Part shown: in pieces, positions 16,305 through 25,984 of the stretch
Position numbering within the stretch: position 1 is the first letter of the stretch
Layout: each line of letters opens with the position of its first letter
Position numbers and translations under genes: made by a program
Assembly (NCBI GenBank): GCA_020248865.1
Contig: JADCGS010000020.1
Coordinates: 1-59,025 of the forward strand
Length of the DNA: 59,025 nucleotides
Origin: Burkholderiales bacterium
Lineage (GTDB): Bacteria > Pseudomonadota > Gammaproteobacteria > Burkholderiales > Burkholderiaceae_F
Reading direction: 5' to 3'
The notes under the pieces: generated by a model
Seen by the model: the letters and a program-made list of their open reading frames with translations, nothing else
The model's database searches: none
Told to the model about the DNA's origin: nothing

Positions 16305-18197
16305 ATGACTTTCAAGCGAAATGCAGCGGTGCCGTTGGCACTGGCCTGCGCCATCTCCCCAGCCTTGACCGCGCCCGCACGGGCACAGCCCGGTGCCCAG
16401 CAACTGCAACCGGTGGTGATCACCGCGGCACGCAACGAGCAGTCGTTTGCCGACGTGCTGGCTCCGGTCACGCTCATCACCCGCGAGGACATCGAGCGCA
16501 CGCAGGTGCCCTCGCTGCCCGAACTGCTGGCGCAGCAGCCCGGCCTGCAGTTCACCCGCACCGGCGGCGCGGGCAGCCAGACCTCGCTGTTTGCCCGCGG
16601 CGCCGGCAGCGCGCAGGTGCTGGTACTGGTCGACGGCATCCGGCTGAACACCGCGATCGGCGGCTTTGCCGTCCTCGGCGGGGTCAACCTGGACAGCGTC
16701 GAGCGCATCGAGATCGTGCGGGGCAATCGGTCGAGCCTGTACGGTTCCGAGGCCATCGGCGGCGTGGTGCAGATCTTCACGCGCGGCGGTGGCGCCGACC
16801 AGGCGGCGCTGCAGGCCGAGGGCGGCAGCGGCCAGAGCGCGAGCGGCAGCGCCAGCGTCACGCGCAGTTTCGGCAGCACGCGCCTGTCGGCCACGCTGGC
16901 GGGCAGCCGGTCCGTGCCGTTTTCCTCGATCGACACGGCGCAGGTCCGGCCCGGGCCGTTTGCCCCCGGCGCCAATGCCGACCAGGACGGTAACCGCAAC
17001 CGCAGCGCGACCCTGCGGCTGGCGCACCGCTTCAGCGAGGCCACCGATGCCGGCGCCAGCGTCTGGCTACAGAGGAACCGCACCGACTTCGACTCCACGG
17101 CCGACGGGCCGGACGCCACGCATCGCGAGACCGCGGAGACCGCCAACTGGCAGGCCTTCGCTCGGCACCGGCTCGACCGGACCTGGACCCTGCGCGCCAC
17201 GCTGGGCCAACTGCAGGAAGACAGCGACAACCGCGCCAGCGTGGCCGCTTCGTTCAACAACGGTCGCTTCGAGGCGCGCAACCGCCAGGCGCAGGTGCAG
17301 GCCGATGCCCGTCTGGCCGAGCGCGTGACGGCGAGCTTCGGCTACGACCGGCTCGACCAGCGCGGCGCCTCGACCGGCTACGACCCCGGCTTCGGCAATG
17401 CGCTGACCTCGTTCTCGCGCGAGGTGAACTCGTTGTGGGCGGGCGTGACCGGCAGCAGCGGGCGCCAGCAGGTGCAACTGGCGCTGCGCCGCGACGACTA
17501 CTCGGACGTCGGAGGGGCCACCAGCGGGCTGGCGGCCTACGGCTATCGGCTCGGCCCGGCGTGGCGTGCCCGGCTGCAAGTCAGCAACGCCTTCCGTGCG
17601 CCCAGCTTCAACGACCTGTACTTCCCGTTCTTCGGCAACCCGCGGCTGGCGCCCGAGCAGTCGCGCAGCATCGAGGCGGGCCTGCACTACGGCGAAGGCC
17701 CCTGGCGCGGGGCGGTGGCGTTGTTTGCGACCCGCACCCGCAACCTGATCCAGTTCAGCGCGGCCTCCCGGCAGGCCGAGAACATCGCGCGCGCGCGCGT
17801 AGCCGGGCTGGAGTGGACGCTCGGCTGGCAGGCGGCCGCATGGCGCGTCGACTTCAATGCCACCTATCTCGACACCGAGGACGAGGCCAGCGGCGCGCGG
17901 CTGCCGCGCCGCGCGCCGCTGACCGCCAACCTGTCGGCCTTCTACGATGCCGGGCGCTGGCGCGTCGGGGGCGAAGTCGGTCACACCGACCGGCGCACCA
18001 GCAGCGACATCAACACCTTCGCCACCATCGGCCTGGCGCCCTACACGCTGGTGCGCGCCGTGGCGCAGGTCGACCTCACGCCCGCGCTGCGGCTGAAGCT
18101 GCGCCTGGAAAACGCCTTCGACGCGCGGTATGAACTCGTCGATGGCTACAACACCTCGGGCCGGGCGGCGTTTGCTGGCTTCGCGTGGCGGATGTAG
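16305..18197 (+). CDS. btuB: TonB-dependent vitamin B12 outer-membrane receptor BtuB
   Basis: 630-aa outer-membrane transporter. A signal peptide (MTFKRNAAVPLALACAISPALTAPARA) is followed by a TonB-box-like PVVITAAR, a plug domain (LPELLAQQPGLQFTR, VLVLVDGIRLNTA, VERIEIVRGNRSSLYGSEAIGGVVQIFTR), a 22-strand-type barrel and a C-terminal aromatic sequence ending AFAGFAWRM. The compact size and plug are BtuB-like. The upstream cobalamin riboswitch and downstream btuC/btuD homologues settle the substrate as a corrinoid. Energy would come from TonB with an ExbB/ExbD pair such as the one at 22836-23992. Confidence 0.95.
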   Translation: MTFKRNAAVPLALACAISPALTAPARAQPGAQQLQPVVITAARNEQSFADVLAPVTLITREDIERTQVPSLPELLAQQPGLQFTRTGGAGSQTSLFARGAGSAQVLVLVDGIRLNTAIGGFAVLGGVNLDSVERIEIVRGNRSSLYGSEAIGGVVQIFTRGGGADQAALQAEGGSGQSASGSASVTRSFGSTRLSATLAGSRSVPFSSIDTAQVRPGPFAPGANADQDGNRNRSATLRLAHRFSEATDAGASVWLQRNRTDFDSTADGPDATHRETAETANWQAFARHRLDRTWTLRATLGQLQEDSDNRASVAASFNNGRFEARNRQAQVQADARLAERVTASFGYDRLDQRGASTGYDPGFGNALTSFSREVNSLWAGVTGSSGRQQVQLALRRDDYSDVGGATSGLAAYGYRLGPAWRARLQVSNAFRAPSFNDLYFPFFGNPRLAPEQSRSIEAGLHYGEGPWRGAVALFATRTRNLIQFSAASRQAENIARARVAGLEWTLGWQAAAWRVDFNATYLDTEDEASGARLPRRAPLTANLSAFYDAGRWRVGGEVGHTDRRTSSDINTFATIGLAPYTLVRAVAQVDLTPALRLKLRLENAFDARYELVDGYNTSGRAAFAGFAWRM

Positions 18198-18205
18198 GCG
18201 GGCGC

Positions 18206-19252
18206 ATGTCGGTCCATCCTCCTGCCGCGGGTACTGTTGCGCCCGTCACGCCGGCCGCTCGGCCGCGGGGACGGGTGCTGCCGGCCCTGGCGGTCGCGGC
18301 GGCAGCCAGCCTGCTGCTCGCGCTACTGGTCGGCAGCGTGGCGCTGCCGCTGCGCGATCTGGCGGCCTGGCTCGGCGGTGCCGAGGTGCCCATGGTGGCG
18401 AGCGTGATCGAGTTGCGGCTGCCGCGCGTGCTGGCCGGCTTCGCGGTCGGCGCCTTGCTGGCCACCGCTGGCGCCCTGCTGCAGGCCCTGCTGCGCAATC
18501 CGCTGGCCGATCCTTACGTCCTCGGCGTCAGCGGCGGTGCGGCCGTCGCCGCCCTGGGCGCCCTGGCGCTGGGCGCTGCGCTGTGGGTCATGCAGTTGGC
18601 GGCCGCGGTGGGCGCCCTGGCGACTTTGGCGCTGCTGTTCGCGTTGGCGCGCCGCGCCCTGTTCACCCGCGACGCCCTGCACGGCGAGCAGGCCACCACC
18701 GTGGTGCTGCTGACCGGCGTGATGATCGCGGCCTTTGCCTCGGCGCTGCTGTCGGTGGTGCTGACGCTGGCACCGGAGAACCAGTTGCGCACGATGGTGT
18801 TCTGGCTGCTGGGTGATCTGTCCGGCGCTACCAGTTTGCCGCACGCGCTGGCCTCGCTGGCCGTGCTCGCGCTGGTACTGCTGCTGGCGCTGCGCCATGC
18901 GCCGGCCCTCAATCTGCTGCTGCGCGGAGACGTTCAGGCGTTCACGCAGGGCGTGGACGTGGAGCGCACCCGGCGCAAGCTGGTGCTGCTGGCCGCCGTG
19001 GCCGCCGGCACCGTGGTGACCCAGGCCGGAGCGGTCGGTTTCGTGGGCTTCGTGGCGCCGCATCTGGTGCGGCTGCTGATCGGCAACGACCAGCGCCAAC
19101 TGCTGCCGGCCGCGGCACTGGCCGGCGGCACGCTCGTGGTGCTGGCCGACACCTTCGCCCGCAGCGCCTTCGCACCGGTGCAACTGCCCGTGGGGGTGGT
19201 GACCGCGCTGTTCGGCGTGCCGGTGTTCCTGTGGCTGCTGCGCCGGTGGTGA
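18206..19252 (+). CDS. btuC: Cobalamin ABC transporter permease BtuC (FecCD family)
   Basis: About 348 aa, polytopic inner-membrane protein of the FecCD/BtuC family with about ten helices. Motifs include LRLPRVLAGFAVGALLATAGALLQALLRNPLADPYVLGVS and, near the C-terminus, VGFVGFVAPHLVRLLIGNDQR. The ATG at 18206 lies 8 bp after the btuB stop; an in-frame GTG at 18185 would overlap btuB. The last four bases overlap the start of the ATPase gene (GTGA), so the pair is translationally coupled. Specificity for B12 rests on the riboswitch-btuB context. Confidence 0.92.
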   Translation: MSVHPPAAGTVAPVTPAARPRGRVLPALAVAAAASLLLALLVGSVALPLRDLAAWLGGAEVPMVASVIELRLPRVLAGFAVGALLATAGALLQALLRNPLADPYVLGVSGGAAVAALGALALGAALWVMQLAAAVGALATLALLFALARRALFTRDALHGEQATTVVLLTGVMIAAFASALLSVVLTLAPENQLRTMVFWLLGDLSGATSLPHALASLAVLALVLLLALRHAPALNLLLRGDVQAFTQGVDVERTRRKLVLLAAVAAGTVVTQAGAVGFVGFVAPHLVRLLIGNDQRQLLPAAALAGGTLVVLADTFARSAFAPVQLPVGVVTALFGVPVFLWLLRRW

Positions 19253-20043
19253 GCGCAACCGCTGCGCCCGCCGTGCAGTGCCGCGCGCTGGCGCTGCATG
19301 GCGGTGCGCGTGCGCTCGTGACCGGGCTCGATCTGGCGGTGCAGCCGGGCGAGCGCTGGGTCGTGCTCGGACCCAATGGCGCCGGCAAGTCGAGCCTGCT
19401 GGCTGCGCTGGCCGGTGTGCGCTGCGCGGATGCGGGGCAGGTGTGGCTGGCCGGGAGCGACATCGCGCGGCGCGACGGTCTGGCGCTGGCGGCCGAGCGC
19501 GCGATGATGACCGACCGCTGGCACGACCCCTTTGCGGCGACTGTCCTCGACACGGTGCTGACCGCGCGCTTCCGCTTCGGCGGCGCCAGCGCGGCGGCCG
19601 TGCAGGCGGCCCGGGACGAACTGGCGCGGCTGGACTGCGGCGGGCTGGCCGACCGCGACGTGCGCAGCCTGTCGCGTGGCGAGCGGCAGCGGGTGGCACT
19701 GGCGACCGCGCTGCTGCAGGATGCCCCGCTGCTGCTGCTCGACGAGCCCATCGCGCATCAGGACCCGCGGCACCAGGCGCTGGTGCTCGAGCGGCTGGCG
19801 CAACTCGGCGGCCGCACCGTGATGGCCACCCTGCACGACGTCAATGCCGCCGCGCGGCTGGCCACCCACGTGTTGCTGCTGACCGGGCATGGCGCGTGGA
19901 CGGCCGGCACGGCGCAGGCTGTCCTCACGCCGGCGCGCCTGAGCGAACTCTTCGGCACGCGGTTCGGCGTGGTGCTGGCCGACGGCCAGCGCCTGTTCCA
20001 CCTGGCGGGCTCCCCGGATCAGCCGTCGGCTCCTGGCCCATGA
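19249..20043 (+). CDS. btuD: Cobalamin ABC transporter ATP-binding protein BtuD
   Basis: 264-aa ATPase with Walker A GPNGAGKS (about residue 43), signature LSRGERQR, Walker B LLLLDEPIAHQD and switch His in TLHDVNAA. GTG at 19249 is chosen since it overlaps the btuC stop as GTGA; a GTG 18 bases upstream is also in frame. The C-terminal part (about 210-264) resembles the short tail of BtuD/FhuC-type ATPases. It is the last gene of the riboswitch-controlled btuBCD unit; the matching periplasmic protein (btuF) is on the opposite strand at 21945-22832. Confidence 0.92.
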   Translation: MSATAAPAVQCRALALHGGARALVTGLDLAVQPGERWVVLGPNGAGKSSLLAALAGVRCADAGQVWLAGSDIARRDGLALAAERAMMTDRWHDPFAATVLDTVLTARFRFGGASAAAVQAARDELARLDCGGLADRDVRSLSRGERQRVALATALLQDAPLLLLDEPIAHQDPRHQALVLERLAQLGGRTVMATLHDVNAAARLATHVLLLTGHGAWTAGTAQAVLTPARLSELFGTRFGVVLADGQRLFHLAGSPDQPSAPGP

Positions 20044-20206
20044 AGAAAGTCTGCTGCGCAAGCCGATCGGGTGCCTACTCTGCTCGTCGCACCCGCTCGC
20101 CACGGGTCGGCTGCACGGTGCGTCATCGGGCCGCTCGCACGGCGTTTTTCACCGGCTCGCCGACCTCGTAGACTGCCAGCGGCTCATTGCACGGCGCGAG
20201 GGCGCG

Positions 20207-20854
20207 ATGCCGGTGTTTCTGATCGTCAATCCGAAGGGCGGCGTGGGCAAGAGCACCGTCGCCACCAACCTGGCCGGCTGGTGCGCCCAGCAGGGTCACA
20301 CCACCATGCTGGGCGACCTCGACCGCCAGCAGTCGTCGCAAGCCTGGCTGCAACTGCGGCCGGCAGCCGCCCCGCGCATCCAGTCGTGGGCGGTCGATGC
20401 CTATCACGTCGCGCGCCCGCCCAAGGGCGTGAGCCACGTGGTCGTCGACACCCCGGCGGCGATCGACAAGCTGCTGCTCAAGGAGGCGCTGAAGGTGGCC
20501 GATCGCGTGATCGTGCCGCTGCAGGCTTCTCTGTTCGACATCTACGCAACCGAGGCCTTCCTGGAAAAGCTGCGCGACAAGGGCGTGCTGAAGGACGACA
20601 GCGACCGGGTCGGCGTGCTGGGCGTGCGCGTGGACGCACGCACGCGGGCCGCCGAGCAGCTGCACCGCTTCGTCGATGGGCTCGGCCTGCCGGTGCTGGG
20701 CCACCTGCGCGACACCCAGAACTACGTGCAACTGGCGGCCCACGGCCTGAGCTTGTGGGACGTGGCGCCGGGCCGCGTGGAGAAAGACCTGGCGCAATGG
20801 CAGGAGATCATCGACTGGATCGAGGGCCGCGGCGTGGCGCGGCAGGGCGCGTGA
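20207..20854 (+). CDS. Orphan ParA/MinD-family ATPase
   Basis: 215-aa P-loop ATPase. The deviant Walker A is VNPKGGVGKSTVATNL at the N-terminus, with DLDRQQSSQAWLQL as the A' motif and VVVDTPAAIDK as Walker B. It is shorter than plasmid ParA proteins, has no N-terminal DNA-binding domain and no ParB gene nearby, so it belongs with the short orphan ParA/MipZ-like ATPases that position cellular structures. The last four bases overlap the start of a DinB-family gene (GTGA). Its role is unknown; a tie to corrinoid uptake upstream is not shown, since a 160-bp gap separates it from btuD. Confidence 0.85.
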   Translation: MPVFLIVNPKGGVGKSTVATNLAGWCAQQGHTTMLGDLDRQQSSQAWLQLRPAAAPRIQSWAVDAYHVARPPKGVSHVVVDTPAAIDKLLLKEALKVADRVIVPLQASLFDIYATEAFLEKLRDKGVLKDDSDRVGVLGVRVDARTRAAEQLHRFVDGLGLPVLGHLRDTQNYVQLAAHGLSLWDVAPGRVEKDLAQWQEIIDWIEGRGVARQGA

Positions 20855-21393
20855 TCACGCCGCAGTACTGCCAGACCATGGCCGCCTACAACGGCTGGAT
20901 GAACCGCAAGCTCTACGACGCGGCCGCGCAGTTGTCCGACGGCCAGCGCAAGCAAGACCGCGGCGCGTTCTTCGGGTCGATTCATCGCACCCTCAACCAC
21001 ATTCTTTGGGGCGACCGGCTGTGGCTGGGGCGCTTCGATGGCAAGACCTACCAAGCCGGGCCGATCGGCGTCGACCTGTGCGAGCACTTCGGCGAGCTGC
21101 TGGCGCAGCGCCGGGCGCACGACGAGGCCATCGGCGCTTGGGCGGCGCAGGTGACGGAGGCCGCGCTGGCCGGCCCGCTCACCTGGTACTCGGGGGTCGC
21201 CCAGCGCGAGCTGACACGGCCCAGGTGGCTGTGCGTGATGCAGATGTTCAACCACCAGACCCATCATCGCGGCCAGGTGACCACGCTGCTGATGCAAGCC
21301 GGCATCGACCCCGGTGCCACCGATCTGCCGTGGGCGCCGCTGGCGCGCGATGCCGCCGGTCGCGTAGTCCTGAGCACGGAGTTCGGCCTGTAG
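20851..21393 (+). CDS. DinB-family protein
   Basis: 180-aa four-helix DinB/YfiT-like protein. The three metal-ligand histidines typical of the fold fit the His in FGSIHRTLNHILWGDRLW (about residue 45) and those in NHQTHHRGQV (about 134-138). Such proteins often act as metal-dependent thiol transferases, but the substrate is usually unknown. The GTG start at 20851 overlaps the ParA stop (GTGA), so the two are translated together. An ATG at 20878 (MAAYNGWMNRKLY) is a possible alternative start. Confidence 0.87.
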   Translation: MITPQYCQTMAAYNGWMNRKLYDAAAQLSDGQRKQDRGAFFGSIHRTLNHILWGDRLWLGRFDGKTYQAGPIGVDLCEHFGELLAQRRAHDEAIGAWAAQVTEAALAGPLTWYSGVAQRELTRPRWLCVMQMFNHQTHHRGQVTTLLMQAGIDPGATDLPWAPLARDAAGRVVLSTEFGL

Positions 21394-21472
21394 TTGCGGC
21401 TGGGGTTCGGCCTGAGGTTCGGTCTGACGTTCGGTCTCCTTCGCCCGACCCGTAGCGCTGGCGGCGCCGCCG

Positions 21473-21934
21473 TCAGCCCGGCGGCGCAGTCGGAGTCACA
21501 ACGCCAAAGCGCAGGTGCTGGGTGGCGATGTAGACCTCGCGCAGAAAACACAGCAGGCCGGCGATCAGCGACAGCAGCCCGAGCGCGAACACGGCGGCCA
21601 CCAGGCGGGTCAGATCGGGGGACCAGGCGTAGTACGCGGTGATGAACAGGCCCACGATCACCGCGCACACCAGCAGTGCCGCCACCACGCAGAGCGTGAT
21701 GGCCCGGTGGATGAGGCGAGCGCGCCGCGTCAGCGTGCCGATCTCCTCCCGGATCTGCGTGCCGCGTTCGGCGCTGGCGCCGCTCAACTCCGTCTCGATG
21801 CTGCGTGCGCGGTCGACGATGCGCGCCAGGCGTGTGGTCGTGACCCCGAGCAGCGCCCCGATGCCCGTCAGCAGGAACACCGGCGCTACCGACAGCTGGA
21901 TGACGCGGCTGATCTGGTCGAGGTCGGCGGCCAT
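21473..21934 (-). CDS. DUF2721-family membrane protein
   Basis: 153-aa inner-membrane protein of unknown function. The N-terminal amphipathic part LDQISRVIQLSVAPVFLLTGIGALLGVTTTRLARIVDRAR and the charged middle (ERGTQIREEIGTLTRRARLIHRAI), followed by two hydrophobic helices, match the DUF2721 family. The ATG at 21932-21934 has GGAGAAG just upstream. It starts 10 bp after btuF on the same strand and so is likely the last gene of the exbB-exbD-btuF unit. Confidence 0.82.
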   Translation of the reverse strand: MAADLDQISRVIQLSVAPVFLLTGIGALLGVTTTRLARIVDRARSIETELSGASAERGTQIREEIGTLTRRARLIHRAITLCVVAALLVCAVIVGLFITAYYAWSPDLTRLVAAVFALGLLSLIAGLLCFLREVYIATQHLRFGVVTPTAPPG

Positions 21935-21944
21935 CGCTTCTCCG

Positions 21945-22832
21945 TCACGCCTTACCGCGGGCGCGCTCGATATGCGCGCACAGCACCGCGACCTCGTCCA
22001 GCATGCGCGGCGAGTGGCGGTTGATGCGATTGCCATCGAGCGTGACGAGAAGGTCGTTGCGCACCGCCGGCAGGGTGGCAAAGCGCCGCCACGAGTCGAG
22101 CGCGCCGCTGGGCTTCGCATCGGCCTCGGCGGTGGCGATCAGCTGGGGCGCGGCGGCGAGCACGGACTCGACGCCGACCTGCGGCGCGATTGGAGCCAGG
22201 TCACCGAAGACGTTGCGCCCGCCGCACAGCGCGATCGCCTCGGTCAGCACATGCGGCCGGCCCAGCGTCATCAGCGGCTGCGACCAGACCTGATAGAACA
22301 CCCGCACTTCGCTGCGGCCGGCATGGCGTGCCCGCAGCGACTGCAGCCGGGCGCGAAAACTCGCCGCAGCGGCGGCAGCCTGCGGTGCGGCGGTGAGCTG
22401 GCCCAGGCGTTCGAGCGAGCTGGCGATGCTGTCGAGCGCACCCGGCTCGTTGACGTACACCGGCACCCGCAGGCGCCGTAGCGCCTGCAGCAGCGCCGGT
22501 GGAAAACCGCTGCCCCAGACGACGATGAGGTCCGGCTGCAAGGCGGCAATGCGTTCGAGGTCGAGGCTGTGCGCGCGGCCCACACGCGGGATCTTGAGCG
22601 CGGCCGGCGGATGGTCGGCAAACTCGGTGGTGCCGACGATGCGCTCGCCCACGCCGATGGCGTAGAGCTGCTCGGTGATGTGCGGCGCCAGCGCGACGAT
22701 GCGCTGCGCCGGCTGCGGCAGGGTCAGCTGCTGGCCGCTGTCGTCCGTGGCGCTGACCGCGGCGCGCGCTGCGCCGGCGGCCAGCGCCAGCGCCAGCACG
22801 GCCAGCGTCGCGAGCAGGCAGCGCACGCGCAT
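21945..22832 (-). CDS. btuF: Periplasmic cobalamin-binding protein BtuF
   Basis: 295-aa class III (helical backbone) periplasmic receptor. A signal peptide (MRVRCLLATLAVLALALAAGAARA) is followed by RIVALAPHITEQLYAIGVGERIVGTTEFADHPP and IAALQPDLIVVWGSG, typical of BtuF. The segment SQPLMTLGRPHVLTEAIALCGGRNVFGDL is also a BtuF hallmark. It delivers B12 to BtuCD, which is encoded about 1.9 kb away on the other strand. It begins 3 bp after the exbD stop, placing corrinoid receptor and TonB energiser in one operon. Confidence 0.9.
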   Translation of the reverse strand: MRVRCLLATLAVLALALAAGAARAAVSATDDSGQQLTLPQPAQRIVALAPHITEQLYAIGVGERIVGTTEFADHPPAALKIPRVGRAHSLDLERIAALQPDLIVVWGSGFPPALLQALRRLRVPVYVNEPGALDSIASSLERLGQLTAAPQAAAAAASFRARLQSLRARHAGRSEVRVFYQVWSQPLMTLGRPHVLTEAIALCGGRNVFGDLAPIAPQVGVESVLAAAPQLIATAEADAKPSGALDSWRRFATLPAVRNDLLVTLDGNRINRHSPRMLDEVAVLCAHIERARGKA

Positions 22833-22835
22833 CGG

Positions 22836-23281
22836 TCAGGGGCGCGCGGCGGCGGCGCTGTCCGGGGCGGGCGGATCGGTGACGAACCCCATCCGGACGA
22901 TGCCCGCCTCCTGGGCGGCCGACAGCACGCGCGCGATCGACTCGTAGCGCGCCGCCTTGTCCGCCAGCAGGTGCAGTTCGGGCTGCGGCTCCTTGCGGGC
23001 GGCCTCGGCCAGGCGCGTCTTCAGTTGTTCGGGGTCGATCACGCTGGCGTCCCAGCGCAGCGTGCCGTCGGCCTCGATCGCCAGCCGGATGGTGTCGGCG
23101 CGGCTCATCGCGGGTGCGGCCTTCACGTCCGGCAGGTCGAGCCGGATGGCGTAGGCCAGCAGTGGCGCGGTGATGATGAAGATGACCAGCAGCACCAGCA
23201 TCACGTCCACCAGCGGCGTGACATTGATGTCCGCCATCGGCTGCGAGGGCGCGTTGCCGCGCTCGAAGCCGCCGAAGGCCA

Positions 23282-23282
<1 letters not shown>
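22836..23282 (-). CDS. exbD: ExbD/TolR-family biopolymer transporter
   Basis: 148-aa protein with one N-terminal membrane helix (about residues 22-44: TPLVDVMLVLLVIFIITAPL) carrying the conserved Asp of the proton path, and a periplasmic domain that engages TonB. The opening MAFGGFERGNAPSQPMADINVTPLVDV is family-typical. Its start overlaps the exbB stop by one base. Being co-encoded with btuF it most likely energises TonB-dependent uptake, including BtuB; a TolR role is less likely as tolA/tolB/pal are absent. No tonB gene is in the window. Confidence 0.9.
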
Positions 23283-23992
<710 letters not shown>

Positions 23993-24113
23993 CATGGGCT
24001 CCCGGGGCGACGGAAGAAGAGGGGACGAACCGCGCGGCGTCGGCGGCGACGCGTCCGGCCGCCGCGCACGCCGACGGAACCGGACAGCGGCGGGTCGCTG
24101 CGGACGCCGGACT

Positions 24114-24914
24114 TCATCGCAGCCCCAGCACGTCGGTCATGTCAAAGAGCCCGCTGCGCCGGCCGGCCAGGAAGCGCGCGGCGCGCAGGCTGCCCAGCGC
24201 GTAGCCGATGCGGCTGCCCATGCGATGCGTGATCTCGATGCGCTCGCCGGCGCCGGCAAACAGCACCGTGTGGTCGCCGACGATGTCGCCGCCGCGCACC
24301 GCAGCGAAGCCGATCGTGCCCGGCTTGCGCTCGCCGGTGACGCCCTCGCGCGCATACACGGCCACCTCGTGCAGCGCCTGGCCTTGGGCGGCGGCGATTA
24401 CCTCGCCCATTTTCAGGGCCGTGCCCGAGGGCGCGTCGACCTTGTGGCGATGATGGGCCTCGATGATCTCCACGTCGTGGTCGCCGGCGAGCAAGCTTGC
24501 GGCCACCGCCAGCAGCCTGAAGGTCACGTTGACCCCCACGCTCATGTTGGGCGCGAACACGATTGCCGTCTGCGCGGCGGCGGCCCGGATGGCCGCCTTG
24601 CCCGCCTCGTCGAAGCCGGTGGTGCCGATCACCAGCCGCACGCCGTGCGCCGCGCAAACGGGCAGGTGCGCGAGCGTGGCCTCGGGTCGGGTGAAGTCGA
24701 TCAGCACGTCGCTGCCGGCGAGCGCCGCCAGGTCGCTGCCGATGCGCACGCCGGCGGCGCGGCCGAGGAACTCGCCGGCATCGCGCCCGAGCTCCGGTGC
24801 GCCGGGCCGGTCGAGCGCGGCGGCGAGCGTGCAGTCGGTCGCTGCGAGCGTCGTCTCGATCAGCATCCGGCCCATGCGGCCGGAGGCGCCGGCGATGGCC
24901 ACGCGCAGGGTCAT
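24114..24914 (-). CDS. dapB: 4-hydroxy-tetrahydrodipicolinate reductase DapB
   Basis: 266-aa enzyme that reduces 4-hydroxy-tetrahydrodipicolinate with NAD(P)H in the lysine/diaminopimelate pathway. The Rossmann motif GASGRMGRM is at residues 9-17, the substrate loop [16 protein letters not shown] near 155, and [10 protein letters not shown] near 97. Length is typical. It starts 10 bp after the stop of bamE. The order bamE-dapB is shared with other betaproteobacteria. Confidence 0.97.
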   Translation of the reverse strand: MTLRVAIAGASGRMGRMLIETTLAATDCTLAAALDRPGAPELGRDAGEFLGRAAGVRIGSDLAALAGSDVLIDFTRPEATLAHLPVCAAHGVRLVIGTTGFDEAGKAAIRAAAAQTAIVFAPNMSVGVNVTFRLLAVAASLLAGDHDVEIIEAHHRHKVDAPSGTALKMGEVIAAAQGQALHEVAVYAREGVTGERKPGTIGFAAVRGGDIVGDHTVLFAGAGERIEITHRMGSRIGYALGSLRAARFLAGRRSGLFDMTDVLGLR

Positions 24915-24924
24915 CGGACTGCAA

Positions 24925-25407
24925 TCAGTAAATGGGGCCCGGCGTCTCGCGGCCAGGATCGGTGGCGCGCGTGGACGGCGTGAGGATCGGTTTCTTCTCG
25001 CGACCGATGATGAGATTGTCGGCCGCGGTCTCCGAGGGCAGCTCGTCGGCCTTGAACTCCGCCAGCCGGTTGTCCTTGAAAAACACGGTGAGCAGGCGCA
25101 TCTGAACCTCGCTGCCCTTGCCGCGCTTGAGCCGGTAGACGTAGTCCCAGCGGTCCTGGTGAAACACGCTGGTGAGCAGCGGCGTGCCGAGCAGGAAGCG
25201 CACCTGTTCGCGCGACATGCCAGGGCGCAGCTGCTCGACCATCTCGCGCGTGACCACGTTGCCCTGCTGCACGTCCGGCCGGTACGGCTGCACGATGGGC
25301 GGCACCCAGGTGCGCGCCGTCTCGCAGCCGGTCAACAGGAGACAGCCGGCGGCGAGCGCGACCGCGCCGAGCAGGCGCGGGGCGTGGCAGATCGAGGGTG
25401 AGCGCAT
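24925..25407 (-). CDS. bamE: Outer membrane assembly lipoprotein BamE (SmpA/OmlA)
   Basis: 160-aa lipoprotein of the BAM complex that inserts beta-barrel proteins in the outer membrane. The signal ends in lipobox LTGC (residues 25-28). The SmpA/OmlA domain is plain: [42 protein letters not shown] and [13 protein letters not shown]. The C-terminal tail is slightly longer than in E. coli. The ATG at 25405-25407 is the start that gives a normal signal peptide. It is divergent from fur, a classic arrangement. Confidence 0.95.
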   Translation of the reverse strand: MRSPSICHAPRLLGAVALAAGCLLLTGCETARTWVPPIVQPYRPDVQQGNVVTREMVEQLRPGMSREQVRFLLGTPLLTSVFHQDRWDYVYRLKRGKGSEVQMRLLTVFFKDNRLAEFKADELPSETAADNLIIGREKKPILTPSTRATDPGRETPGPIY

Positions 25408-25501
25408 GGTGGCCGCTATGATACCCACCCGGTTCTCCCGCCGAGGCGCCGCAGCCTTGGCACCGCGTTGCCTGCAACGACTGCGCCCCGCGCCCCTCAC
25501 C

Positions 25502-25957
25502 ATGCCGCCCCGTGCCGGATCCTCGAGCGCCGAACTGAAGAGCAGCGGTCTGAAGGCCACGCTGCCGCGGATGAAGATCCTCGAGGTGTTCCAGCGCGCG
25601 GCGGCGGCCACCGGCCAGCGCCATCTGTCGGCCGAAGACGTCTACAAGGCGCTGATCGCCGAGAATCTCGACGTCGGCCTGGCCACCGTATACCGCGTGC
25701 TGCAGCAGTTCGAGCAGGCGGGTCTCCTGTCGCGCAGCCACTTCGAGCAGGGCCGTGCGGTGTTCGAGCTCAACGAGGGCTCGCACCACGATCACCTGGT
25801 CTGCCTGACCTGCGGCAAGGTCGAGGAATTCGTCGATACCGACATCGAGCAGCGCCAGCACGCCATCGCCGAGCGCCACGGCTTCGAGTTGCGCGACCAT
25901 GCGCTGGCGCTCTACGGCGTCTGCACCAAGCGCGACTGTCCCAACCGGCCACGCTGA
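25502..25957 (+). CDS. fur: Ferric uptake regulator Fur
   Basis: 151-aa iron-responsive repressor. The opening [23 protein letters not shown] and winged helix [30 protein letters not shown] are typical of Fur. Metal-site residues are visible in [19 protein letters not shown] and the second Cys pair GVCTKRDC. The ATG at 25502 has no strong ribosome-binding site, but the family N-terminus begins about ten residues further in, which fits. The 94-bp gap to the divergent bamE must hold both promoters. Confidence 0.96.
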   Translation: MPPRAGSSSAELKSSGLKATLPRMKILEVFQRAAAATGQRHLSAEDVYKALIAENLDVGLATVYRVLQQFEQAGLLSRSHFEQGRAVFELNEGSHHDHLVCLTCGKVEEFVDTDIEQRQHAIAERHGFELRDHALALYGVCTKRDCPNRPR

Positions 25958-25984
25958 ACCGCGCGCCGGCCGTGGCCGAGCCGT

